Origin: Otis tarda
Taxonomy: Eukaryota > Chordata > Aves > Otidiformes > Otididae
Length of the DNA: 64,000 nt
Direction of reading: 5' to 3'
NCBI GenBank assembly: GCA_026413225.1
Contig: CM048557.1
Span: forward strand, 68,004,987 to 68,068,986
Shown here piece by piece: positions 32,216 to 45,400 of the stretch (position 1 is the first letter of the stretch; every line of letters starts with the position of its first letter). The notes under the pieces were generated by a model that was not told the origin of the DNA, did no database searches, and saw only the letters and a list, made by a program, of their open reading frames with translations. The translations under genes and the position numbers were made by a program.

Positions 32216-35200
32216 TCTGGTTTTCAGATTGCTGTGTTGCGCCTAGCGGTAGGTATCCAGGGTCAGGGCGTACTTGTCTTTCGGAACAGTAGCACCTGCT
32301 GCAAATACCTTTGTTTTCCTGTCCCTAGGTTGAACACTTCTTGAGATTCCATACTGACGTAAAGGGTCTGATGCACACTTCAATTTTTGCAAATATGACT
32401 CCAAACTAATTGTGTAAAATCAGCTACTGATTTATGCAGGGACCAGATGACTGAGCTGGATTTTCTTGCCTCTCACAGTTTTAATTAATGCTGAATTTCC
32501 ACTGCTATAAAGTGGATTATTTGAATTCCACGATATCTACACCATCTAAACAGCTCCAGGCCCTCATTAAGAGTTAATGAAAAGATTAGTGCAAGCGAGG
32601 AGCAGGTGATTGTGCACCCAGCTTAGATCATTGTAAAACAAATGAATTGGGTTGAAAGCTGGGTTTTGTGGCTGCATGACAATGCCCTGCTGGGCAGAAT
32701 CCAGCTCACCAGCAGCCCTGCAGCTTCCAAGAGCTGCTTTGTTGTGCAGGGGAGGTGACATTCCCAACCTTGGGCAGCTACAGCAGCTGGGTGTGGAGAG
32801 GAAAGGCACTGTCACCTGCTGTGTCACACCTGGTTACCTGCTCAGCTGCCAGGAACTCCTCCTGCCTGAGGAGAGGGCTGCGGTGTGAGCTGCAGGGCAG
32901 AAACTGGCCTGTTACCAGCAGAGGCCCCGAAGGGTCAGCTGGCAAACGCACTAAGCACACTGCCAGCCCTGGAAGAGTGGGAATGTCTCTGCAAAGTGCA
33001 GGCAGATGCTGCAGAGCTGATACTGGGGACTTACAAATGCTGCTGTGGTGTCAGGGATGCCCCAACCAGCTGGAAGAACACCTAGGACACAGGTGTATGT
33101 TTCAAAAACTCTCACAGTTCACAGGAACCAGGAAAACACCACAAATAACAGCATTTAACAGGAACAGGTGGTATTAAAATACATTATGCATCTCCTAAAC
33201 TGAAGAAGCCCTGTTCATTGATGTGCAGTCCAATTGGCTCAACAGGAAAGAGCAAGACCTCCCCCAGGGAACAAAGGAACCCAGGATCTTGTCAGAAATC
33301 AGCCAGAACTGCCAGCTTCTCCAGATGTTTAATGTTATGTCCTCCTTGGGATTTAATTTTTTGGGTAACAGCTCTCCCCTCCCATGAGGAAGAGATCCCC
33401 AGCTCCTTCACGCTGCTTCCCCTAAGCTGGAAAGCGGAGCTTGAACACCTTAACACAGGGCTATGGCTCCCTCAGGATCTGGGTACTGCAGCTTTTTGTG
33501 CCTGAACCTGGGGGAAAGAAAAAAAAAAACCCACAAAACAAAACCTTGACCTCTACTGCAATTCTAAGACCACAGTGAGAGAGCCCTGCTGCCAATTACC
33601 ACCTTTGGTTTAACCCCAGAAAACAAACAGTAATTGAAATACCTGCCTAAATGAGACAGATGTCAAGAAGTTTTAAATAAAAGGCTTCATAATAGATACA
33701 TGAGGAAAAGCAATCTAAGAATCCCTTAGGATCTGAGAGGCTGTTATCTGCAAGGCAGCAGGCAGACAGACCAGAACGACTGTAGAAGGCAGCAGGGGGT
33801 AAAGGCATGAAAAAAAAAAAAAAAAGATTGGTAGAAAATCCTTCGTCATGAAGCCTGTCAGTTTGTGAAACAGTCTCCTCAGGGAAGCAGCAGGACCCCA
33901 GTGAGACAGTAGAACCAGAGTACCCATGAACAAGCCTCTCCGGCAGGGGAGAGTTAGATGAATCAACAGTGTTCTTCCATCTGTGGTTCAGCTCTACCAC
34001 TTCCCAAGGGAGCCGAAATAGAAAGCAATTTGATGCAGAAGTTGTGGTTCCCATCCTTGTTTCATCAGAAGCTCATAGCTGGCAGCATTTGGTGAGCCGT
34101 GCAAGGGAGACAGACACCCACAGACCCCACTGCAGCCGTGGGGTAAGTGGTGAAACACCGCAGGATGTATTTCCCAACAGCCTCAGAAGCATTCTTCTAG
34201 AGAGTCAGTTAACAGCACATCGTCAGCCCTGCAAACTGCAAAACCAGCACTGCGTGCTGAGCTGGTCAGCTGAACACTGCCAGGCTGGAGTTCTTAACGA
34301 GATAACAGTAACGCTTCCTTTTTCGAGCCAAAAATTTCCTAAAGCATCATACATTTCTAAAGATCCATCGCTGACACAGGTGATGTAAAGGGTGAATCAC
34401 CCTTCATCGCTGCTGAATGCTGGTTCAGCTCCAGGGCCTTCGCATTCCACCCAGAAGAGGTTGTTAGGCTGTAAAGCCTCACCCAAGGCGTCCGGGTTCA
34501 GCCGAAAGCCCCGACTTCCTGCAGGAGGATTTCCTCCTCAGGTGCCGCCAACATCTGTCCTAGCAGCGCACTTTAACCCAGGCAGTAGTTTTCAAACCAG
34601 AATCTGCTAACTGCTTGTAGGAGCTCTTGGCACAGGCCAGGAGCTCAGACTCGCCCCTCAGCAAGCCTTCCCAGGAACTGCAAGAGGGCAGAGGATCAGT
34701 GACTAAGCCAAGATCAGCGAGTCACAGGCGTGGTCAACTTGCCTCGAATACACAAAGCGAGGCAGAACTCCTACAAAGTAAACAACAGGCTCCTACAGAG
34801 TAAACAAGCTGCTGGAGGATCCTCCAGCAAGAGGTATCATCGGAAGAGAGCCTCGCTGTACAAAATGGCTTCACTGTTTGGATTCATGCCTTCAGATTCA
34901 AAGATGAGAGCTCTCAGAGTCCCCCTCAGCGCAGGCTGCTCCTTCCGAGGCTGACAGAGGACACTGGCCATTTGCACGCAGCCCCGTCGCAGCACAGGGA
35001 GGGAGCTGGATGCTCAGCTCCCCAAATGCCTTTCGTATCGATTCAGCTCTCTCGAGCCCAGCCATTCCCTGTTGAAATACAGCCTAATTAGAAGCTCAGA
35101 TTTCCCAGATACACAAGTCCTTCTAACAGCTTTGTCATTTGCTCCCTCACCTCAGTGCTCTAAAGGAGCCATCATTTCATTCTTATCTTTTATGCAAGAC

Positions 35201-36360
35201 TGATGGGCAAGTAAAGCAGTGATGCAGAACTGAGACTGCACTTCTGTACAACCAGTGGTTTTCCCAGTGCTGCTGAGAAAGGAGAAGAGTTAAAGCTGCA
35301 CAAACCACCTTGGCGATTCCCAATTTGAAAACTTTAAAGCACTGGTAAGTGTGTGCCCTTAATTGACTTTAAAGCTTTAGAAGAGCTGAGGTCTCAATAC
35401 TATTACAGCCAGCGCTTCGGGCCTCAGTTTTCAAACACCAACCCAATTTTTACCTCAAATGATGCAATTCTTGTCTTACAAAGAGAACTACTCCTTCAAT
35501 ACCAGTTGGACAATACACTACTCTAGCAGACAGCTTGTTCAACCTGTTTAATCAACCTGTAACTAATTTAACAAGCAACCTATAACTAATTTAACAATGC
35601 TCGCTGAAATAATTCAGTCTTGATATGTGTAAAATCGGTAGCTGTCCTCTGTATTAATTCAGCACATGACTATTTTATCAAGTAATTAATCAGTACTCTT
35701 AAAATTTAACTTGCATAAAACAAGTAGAGATTTTTAGAACAGTATTTTGTCTTAAATTGGTCTCTGTCTCAAAATAATTTTCTGTATAATGAGGTTTTAT
35801 AACAAGGTAAAGAGTTAAATACTGATCAGACCATCGCTGTTGCTCACCTGCCAGGAGCGGTGCACAGTGCAGACGGTAAAGCGCATTTCTGCGGGCATGA
35901 CCAGAACACATACTGAGAACAAGGTGAGTTTTAGCAAACTTTTTCTTTACTAAAGTCTCTTGTTATAAATTACACAAATAACTTTATAAACAAACCCCCC
36001 CCAGCTTGCATTTTGTTTAAAGTAATAACTTTATATCATACAAATAAAGAAATTTCAAGTATGAAAAGTGCATTATTGCAATAATACCTCTTTGCAAGTC
36101 CAAAAATCTTGGTTTAGAATAAAACTGTAAAGTGTAAAAAAGGAGTAAAACAATCAGTGCCATCTATTCATTCAAGAAGTCCAACATCTTAAAAATGATG
36201 CTTAGTGTGTTGCAGAGGCAGATTTACATCTGAAAGCAACATGTAATTGAAAAGAAGCTATGTGTGTGTTCATCATTTTGCATTATTAATTCTTTTCCCC
36301 TAGTTTTCTTCACCTTCCTTGGCAGGAATTCACAACGCAAACAGTGCTTGTCCTGGGATA
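32216..36360 (-). other. Region between GNPNAT1 end and STYX stop; at least part is STYX 3' UTR
   Basis: The two genes converge here. Working down from the STYX stop, no canonical AATAAA appears on the minus strand until the doubled hexamer at 32143-32152; ATTAAA variants occur near 33328, 33352 and 35547. So the STYX 3' UTR may be long, but its end is unresolved. No exon, RNA gene or clear transposon recognised. Confidence 0.45.
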
Positions 36361-36434
36361 TCATCCGTTCTGTGCCGCTGCCACTTGCATGGTTCCAAGT
36401 TCTTCATCCTCTTCGTGCATTCGCTTTAAACTCC
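36361..36434 (-). CDS. STYX: STYX exon 11 with stop
   Basis: Codes SLKRMHEEDEELGTMQVAAA to QNG, then TGA (36361-36363). Acceptor TTCTGCAG. The acidic tail is one residue-step different from the mammalian EEEDDFGTMQVATAQNG but clearly the same. Confidence 0.95.
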
Positions 36435-39400
36435 CTGCAGAAGGCAAGAGGAAGGAGGACAGCTCTAACAACACACAGCTGTGAGCAGAACTATGGGCAG
36501 TTGTTACTGTCTTCTTGCAGGGACTCTACCCTTGAAGACATTCAGCTTTCTGCCTCACACATCTCCACATGGAAGAGGAATTTCCTAGAATCCACCGTTT
36601 TTTGCAGTCCCTTTACATCTCCCAAACTCCATTTTCACCGACCTTTAGCAGGGGCTGCTATTGGCCCATCTCTATACGATTAAGGTAACTTTTTTTTTCT
36701 TTTAACTGAGGATTAGGGCATGTATCTGTTTACAGGCACAGCAAAACTTTTTTTCAGAGCAACTGCCTTAAAATTAGGGGCAGCAATTATGTAATTTGCT
36801 GCATTCAACCTGTCACTCTTGATTCCTCTAGGGAATTCGGGGTTTTTGAAGGACAGGGAGAGGCAGAGCCCTTCTCCAGTACGGCATGGAAGTGCAGACA
36901 CCACCACAGGAAAGTTCACCCACAGGAGAACAGAATATTTAAGTATTGATACGGAAGTGTGAACACAGCTTGCACACCAACCGCAGCCATCCCCTTCCCA
37001 AAAGTTTGGGATTCGCTGCTGCTGGAGGTTTACTTAGGGAGCGCAAAAATCACCTCCCAACAGCAGGTAAGAAGTCACACACAACAGGAGAGGCTTCTGA
37101 CCTGTAGTACCGGGTGGAACTGAGAGGGATCTCTCCAACTGCAGTGGTGACATCATCTGGATGGTTAATTTTGCTAGATAGATGGCTTCATATTCCTGAA
37201 AAAAAAAATTTAATAATACATACTGCTATTAATTTGGTATAATGCTCTGTAAGGATGAGAAGGACTAATTCAGAGTTCACTAGGATGGACTAGAGAGGAT
37301 CTTGCAGTAAGGCTGAGATTTTAGAGGAGGAGAGTTCTTTGTTGCTTTGACAACAACAAAAACTGTCAGGAAGGTGGAGCAAAAAAATACTTAAAGGATG
37401 ACAAGAAATGGCATTTAAAAATTTAAAAAATTCTTTCATTTAAAAAATTCTGTAAGTATGTTCAGAGAACTCATTGCTTTTCCCAGCAGGCAATTCAGAC
37501 AGCAGAAACAAACCAAACTGAAAACACAGCCACTTCAGTGATTTGTTACAAGGACAAACCATACAAGGCCTTGAAGTTGCGTTCTAGTGACCCGTTGTGC
37601 TTTCAGTACTACATAGACAACAACTTCTCACCAGAGTTAATTTAAAAATCAAACAAAAAACAAACAAACAAAAAAACCCCATCACCTATGAATGCAAGTG
37701 TCAAGAAGCATCAACTGACAGGTGCCACAGCACTCACTTTGCAGTTCCTTAGCCACCAATCAAGCTGTTTCAGAGCCTCTTAATCACTGTACAACACAGG
37801 ATTTTTATTTCTCCTCCATTCCTGGATTTGCTTTGTGTAAAGCTTAAGTCTAGGGTATCCACCCATCTTCCTCTCAAGCTCTACTACAGCTTCTGACATT
37901 TACTTGAAGCATACTTTTACAGTAAATGTTAAGCCTAAGTAGAAACAGCTGTTTTGCAGGAAGATGATTCATCAAGTGGCTTTTGAGTTATGATGAGAAA
38001 TAAGAAAAAAAAAGTCACCTGAAGTTGATGGACAAATCCAGCATTAGGATTAATACAGAATCTTCTCTCTTGAACATAAGTAAATGCATCCCTGAAAAAG
38101 AGGAGAGAGAAGATACCTCAGTGGAAAACAGACTGTGACAAAAGTCTCTGGTTTCAGGAGTCTTTCTTCCGATTATCAGTTCCTAGGAAATACACAGCCT
38201 CTAAACACTCCTCAGAACTGGTGTATGTAACTGAAATTGTCTGGGCACAAACAGGAAGCAGTAGTTGTAATGTATTATTTGCCCACCTCCACCTGCAGTG
38301 GAGCGAAATGAAATCATCTGCCCCACGTAAAGTCTTCACTCAACCTCAGTAGGCAATAACTGGCTTATGCATCAATACACAACTGCTTACGTTCCCTCCA
38401 AAATTATTGTTCACTTACACCACTTGAATTAAAAAAATACCTACAGACATACCGGACTTGTTGTCTGCTCTAAAGTACTCTCTCACTTCAGCCGTCCCAG
38501 ACAAATGGTGAACTACACGACCACGCTCTGTTCTTACCTGTACTTCACCCCAAATGTTTCCATTATATATGCAATAACTAAGGCAGCACTGAAAAGAAAA
38601 AATAAGATAGTAAAAATATATTTCCGTTGTTTAAAATAAATCAAGAAGCAGGATGGATAGTTTCCTACCTTCTAGAAATCCCTGCATTTCCATGGACAAG
38701 AACTTTTCCTGAGAAGGAAAAAGAAAAAAAAAAAAAAACCCAAAAAAACAACCAACTATACTTGTATAGACTGAAGAAAATTCTTTGCAATGCAATTTTT
38801 CCTTGTTACAGAGAACTACACAGCAGCAAGGTACATCCTAAGAATAACTGGCGTGTCTTACTGCACTCTAGATTACTAACTGCACTCTGTTCACTGCTGC
38901 CTCGGGGTACAGAAGCAGGGATTCCTGCTCTTCTGAGGATTTTCAGTAACAGAATCTGTCCTCCAGGACCATGATGCAGATTTAAGGCTCTACATCAGAG
39001 AGGGGACAAAAATCCCTCATGCACAGAACACAGTTGTGTTTAAAGTGGAAAAAAAATCAACCAGACAAACAACCCAGATATACAGAGAGGTTTGTTTTCT
39101 AGTCAGAGGCAAAAGGAAAGAAGAACACTTTGCTCTGAGCTTGTACAATAGAGTTTGAGTCAAGCACAATAAAACCCCAAATTTAATAAAACCTCTACTT
39201 AAGAGCCTCTAATACATAACACCAAGTTCTTTTTGAAGTTTTAACAACAAGGTATTAGTAAACAAAGGAAAAGAGTTAGTATGATTTTACCTCCACTTTG
39301 TAAACTTCCATCAATAAATTCTTTAGTCTAAAAAGAAAAAAAAAAAGTTACAGGACTCAAAGTTTCAGATTATTTTAGATGTTACTGCTAGTTGCATTTA

Positions 39401-42400
39401 AATTTGTTAGAATTTGTGTCTTTACACACAGTGACAATAATGCACCCTCTTTGTACAGACTTAGACACCACTTCGACTGGACATTTGTATTTCTCTTGTA
39501 CTTTTAACTGTCCATAAAAGCGACACTGAAAAACTAGTGTGAAGCCAGAAACAAAAATGCATTAAAATCCAATAAGTTTGCCTTTTCCAGTCATTATGTC
39601 ACATGCTACACCGCTATAATAAAAAGTAAATTCCCAGCATCTTTGCTTAATAGTTGGGAAGGAAAAAAACAAACCCAAACCAAACCACAAACAAAACCCA
39701 CACACATCAACAGCGATGCGGCCTGGGCCACTCTGCTGACACTTGTGGCTTCCTAGAAGTTCTCCACGGATAATTTCCGTCACAAAAGCAGGTCTAATCC
39801 CTCTACAAGGGGAGACGTGACCTAGTGAGGTAGGTGGAATACTGCCGGGTTAGACGGAAAGCAAAAGTCGAATAATTTATTGCGGGGAAAACCCAGACTA
39901 GACTCTTAAAAATACACCAACTCAGAGCTAGTAAGATGTCAGTAACTGTGATATTTGCAAAGGACGTTGTTTGAACAAGCAGCATTATACTTTAGAAAAG
40001 CTGCAAGCCAACCGATTTGCCACCTTTTTCTGCAAAAACCTGACCACCTCTGCCATATGCAGGGAAGCCAGAGGAGCTTTTTGGTGGCTTCGTTTTATTT
40101 TTTGTGTGAGCGAAGGAACAAAATGCGTTTGCTCTGTTGCAAACTAACCTAAAACAAAGATACAAACCCACAACTCAAAACTAAGGGTTTCTTCTATTTC
40201 CAAACATCAGTATGTAATGGGTACTGTTTAAATTCAAGTTACTACTTAATTCCTCTACAGTAAACATGTTTCAAGATGCTGTAAAAACGTAGCCACAACA
40301 ACTAGTTACTATTTTCTATTTTTTTTTGGTATTTGATACAAGAGATGTAAATACTCTCAGGCTCAAAAAATAAGTTTCCTACAGACCAGCATTCTCCCAT
40401 GACCCAGTTTTTCGTTCTTTTTTTTTTTTCCTTTTCTTTTTTTGAGACCATAATAATATACAGCTCTTAAAACTCTGCCTCAGTTTCTGTACTTGTAGAA
40501 AGCAGTTAATTACACTTACTAAAGTGGCAATAACAAGGTAATTTAAGAGTTTGCAGGCCTTCCAAGTGCCTCAGGCTGGGTATCCCAAATTTGAAACTGG
40601 TATCTGTTAGTTCAGAAAACTCTTACTGGGCAACTCCATTCCCAATCCATTCACATCAACACACAAATACTTACCATAGGGAAAAATCGTATTATATTCT
40701 CAACTGGATTATCTGCAATATCCAAGACTAAATACCTACAAGGAAAACAGTTGCTATGAGAACACAGTAACACCAAGTTGCTGCCACCGGTACCCGTACA
40801 GCTGATTCAGCCCTGCTACAGCACTCAACCCTGCAGAAGGAAGCCAGCACTGCCCTCCTGGCTTTACTTTCTGGTCTAAGCTCCAGAACATCTCCAAACA
40901 AGGAACCTCTGGAGCTGTCCTTACGAGGAAGCAAGTGAAGAACCTTCTCCAACAGCCCCTGACAAACTCACCTCTCAGAGTAGAAGAAACTCAGAAGTGC
41001 TACGGTACAAGTGACTCAACTTTGAAAGCAGCGTACTACAGACTCACATGCTCCCCATCAGTTTGTAAATGAGCCACTTATCTCCTGGGGCACTACAAAA
41101 CTTTTTCAGAGGTACACAGATGCTGATTAACTTGCTTCAAACATCTTATTAGCAGGACAAACTGTACTGAGAACTAACAACTTTAAAACTGAAGACGCTC
41201 ACTGTGAACTAATGGATCCTTCTCATTTGCGGCGTTATCTATGTCTAGAGTTGAACGGATGAATAAACTTCATGGTTTGGATTTAAGATTCTTCCTACAC
41301 CTTAGCACATTTTTCAAATACTTTTTGACAACGTGAAAATATTTGGAAAGAACACTAACACCAAAAAAAAAAAACCCCTCTCATTAATACAGAATAAGGT
41401 ATTTAAAAGCAAGATTTTTCCACTGTTTGCAGTTCTGCATCTTACAATCATTTCTCACCTAAATAACTGCTGGAAGTTTGGTTTAATGAAGTTTGCTTCA
41501 ATGTTTTGCCGTATACATATTACATGGGTTATTCCATGTTTCTGAAGTATAGGTAGCTGTGGAAAGAGAAAAAAAATAAATATTTAAAAAAAAACCCACT
41601 GAATGCATCTATTGCACAGTAATAAAAAGTACTTAAACACACCACAGGGCTATAGCATGTCCTCAAGGAAAACTTGAGCTCGTTTTCTAATGTTCAAAGC
41701 ATAGCGGGAAAAATTTTGCCTTTAAAAAAGACAAAACACAAACACTAGGAGCTGCGAGAAAAAGCATTCCTAACAATGACAAAAAGAACAGGTAGTGAGG
41801 AAGGCATTCAATGAGCTTGTTTGTCTCTGCTCACCTTTCACTTTGCCTGACACTGCAAGCCACTACATGACTTAGTAATTTCCAGCTAGCGTTGGATTCC
41901 TTGCTGGAACCAGACCATCGAAAGTACGATCACTTAAACTCTGAGGTAAGCTTGCAGGTACAAGCTTTGTCTTAGCAGTGCTTGGCTTCATTGCAGATGG
42001 AATTTACCTTATTTACTGCACATGTGTGAGTTCCCAGTCCTGACTTGTGTTGCAACACTTCAGCAAAGGAAATAGACTGCCCGATGGGCAACATGCGAGT
42101 CTCAAATGGTTTACCTTTTTCTAAGAAAAATTATATTCAAGCTTAACTGTAAGACTCAAATTTTAATACAAAAAGCTCACACGTGAACACTCACTACAAC
42201 TAGTGTGCAAGTCACTTCAAACTTGCACTTTTCTCTGGTTTGTAAGGAGTAGGTAAAGCTGGAGTGAAGAGTACGCACATGAACATATGCATGCAGAACT
42301 TCAAGCCACACCAAAAAAATTAAATCAGGGCTCTTTTTTCATTTTTCCCCTGAAGGAACCCCTTAGCTCACAAGACTGTTAAGGAAAATGATGTCTGGTA

Positions 42401-45400
42401 AGTGTCAACTGCCCCAGCTGAGGCAGCAGTTCACGCTTGCTCTGGCAAGCGGAGCCATCCACACTGGTCCCAGTCAGACAATCCCACGGGCTAAAAGGAC
42501 CATCCCGTAAACAGACCACGTATTACTTTACTGCAGCATCTTTCGTGTTCCAGTTCAGGACTGCGACCAAATTTACATTTATATAGATAACACTTGAACA
42601 TCCTGCCACAGTAACAAATCATCACAGCAAAGTTTCCTTACGAGATACTGTTCTGAAAATCGTACCTTGCTTTTCATAGCTGAAGAATATGGGCCTAAAA
42701 ATAACCCAGGTAAAATTTCCTAGGGAGGCAGAAAAACAAACATTTAATACCAACTCAAAGTTATTTGAAATCATACATTGCACTCAACTTAGACTATGGC
42801 CATGGAAACAAGTAATTTACAGATTAGTGAGAGATGTGTCATCAAGTGTCACTTGCAACGGGACAAGGGGAAAAAAAAATTGTTTGGCAAAATAAAAGAA
42901 ACATGATCTTTGTGGAGGAGATCTTGTTTTGGAACAGGAATCAAGTCCTTTATTTGGACCAAGTTCCAGTTTGATTACTACATCTTACCCAGCCCCACAT
43001 CAAACGAAGGGAACTCTAACTTTGTATAGAATCGCTTCTTGTAATTAGTTCCAAATTGCTCTCATGGAAAAAGATACACACATGGTAAGTCTCCTAGCTT
43101 TGCCCTAGTAGTAGGAAAATATCAAGTTTTAACCCTTTATCTCCCCACCAACAAAGACATCTAGGACTGTAGGTCTTCTCTTGTGATAAGATTTGGCTGA
43201 CGCCATTGCAGGAAAGTTTTAGTTGTCCAGAGCTCCTCCCTGAGAACGCTTACTTTCAACCAAATTTAAGTTAAAAAGCAAGGAAAGTTGCTTTTTAACT
43301 TAAGTTGCTTAAGTTTTTAACTTGCTTTTTAAAAGTTTTTAAAGTTGCTTAAGTTTTTAACTTGCAGGAAGGTTTTAGTTGTCCAGAGCTCCTACCTGAG
43401 AACGCTTACTTTCAACCAAATTTAAGTTAAAAAGCAAGGCTCCAATACATTTTTTAGCAATGATCTGCTAAAAACATTAATGAAAACAGAAATACAGTAT
43501 TTTGGAGATTCTGAAGTAAAGGACAAGATTACTTTTTTTTCTCTCCCATGGTGTTGCCCGACACTTCACCCTTAAAGACCGATTTTGATACCGGCTCTTC
43601 TGTAGGGCACTTTCTCTTTCTTACTGAACACACTATGGGTTTTGGCTCAAATGGTAAATGAAATTGTGTCATACCTGCATCTCTCTCCTCATGGGATAGG
43701 TCCAATCCTTAAAATAAACAAACAAACAATTATATAGGCACATAAAGGGAAAAACAAATTCAGACAGAAAAAAAAATAAATCAAAATCTATTTTCTGCAG
43801 ATTGTATGAGCTACCTGCTACGCTACAGGCACATTGCTTACACTGACTGCTAACTCTCCACACGAATACCAGTAAGACTCAGGTGCAGGGAACGCTATTT
43901 TGGAAGCTAATGTGAGGAAACCTCAAGTACTCTACATCACTGATGAAGGTTGTGAAGAATAGCTAGTGTGTTGTACATCCACACCTCAGCTTTCTGCTTA
44001 GGAACCTCCCGCCAGAGTGGGGAGGGACAGAAAAGAAAAAGAGCTTTAGAACATTCTGTACTAGCCACAGAAGCAAAAAAAAAAAAATTCCTTTGACTGG
44101 TACATTCCTACAGGCGCTGAGAAAACAACTGGAAGATAACAAGTATAGCAGGTAACTCCCTTAAAATCCACATTGCCTCACCTAACACATTCAAACTTCA
44201 TTTTGAAATATTCAGGATTTAGCTTTAACAATTCTAGAAACTTACAGTCTCCATGAACACAGCAAGCATTAGAGTGAATTTCCACTTCTCTCCATCCTAG
44301 ATAGTTACACTGGGAAGGATCCTTGCACAGTAAAGGCACAAGGACAGGATACTCCTTGTCCATTAATCGACAGCTAACACATCGCACCCTTCCATAAATC
44401 TCAGACTCACAAGTTTGGGAAGATTCACCCCTCTGGAACCACTCTTTCCCAGCTGACTGTTTACTATCATCCAACTCAGTCTATCAGAACAGTCCAGAGC
44501 AAATGCCAGGATCAGCATTTTCATCCTTTGCTCCATTTTACAGAACTGCCAAAGCTGAACAGAAAAATGCTCAGGCAGACTCTATTCCTGTCTTTCCTTC
44601 TTTACAACTCCCACTGTCCTCTATTAACAGGCTCTTACTCATTCTTTGACCCTCACACATGAAGGAGTTGTATCTGAGATCACAGTTACCAGCTGGAGGG
44701 GAGGAAAGAAAAAAAAAAAATAGTCAAACATATCAAATCAAATAGACTGCATAAATTTATTTACATAACTTTGTTGTTTGCTTCACACACACCAGCAGCT
44801 AAGAAAAAACTTTGCCATATGTCATTCTTGTTATGTTCCAATCTCCTCAAAACGATGAGAAAGTTAAACTCTAAATATTCCACCTGTGAAGCGAGGTCAG
44901 GATTACACCAAGTAGGATCCAGGCCCTTGAAACGCAGCACTGTCCACCTTGGCACCTGCAGTTGTACTGGTAGCATCTATTTCACATTAACTCCCTTTTT
45001 ACTTCTAAGACACACAAGAAAAATTCAGTGCCTCCCCCAAACACACACACAGTTACGTGGTGAGATTTTTACGAACTCTAGTTATTGGAATTAGAAAAGA
45101 TTTTAGTATCAGTAAAGTTATTCTGGAAACCACTTGAATTGAATCTGGGACAGCATTTCTGCAAAAGCAAACAACCAGTAAGCCTCTCAAAACAATTCTT
45201 TGAATACTACCTAAAATGGTAGTATAAACAGGGAAATAAAATGCACTGAAATGGTCTTTGCTACACAGAGAGGCAGTTAAATTATTTCTGCATGTTCCAG
45301 CTGTAATAATAAAAGCTCCTGGTAGCAGAAAGTAGAAATCCTGTGACAAAAGAATTATATTTATGGAGCTGTATCCTTTGAAGGCTGACCTAAGAGTGTT

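Larger units (their letters stand above)
36435..43674 (-). other. STYX: STYX introns 2-10
   Basis: 42720-43674, 41557-42665, 40736-41458, 39328-40674, 38709-39290, 38589-38668 (80 bases), 38092-38537, 37196-38018, 36435-37101. AT-rich, no genes or clear transposons seen; intron 2 holds the repeat described separately. Confidence 0.8.
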
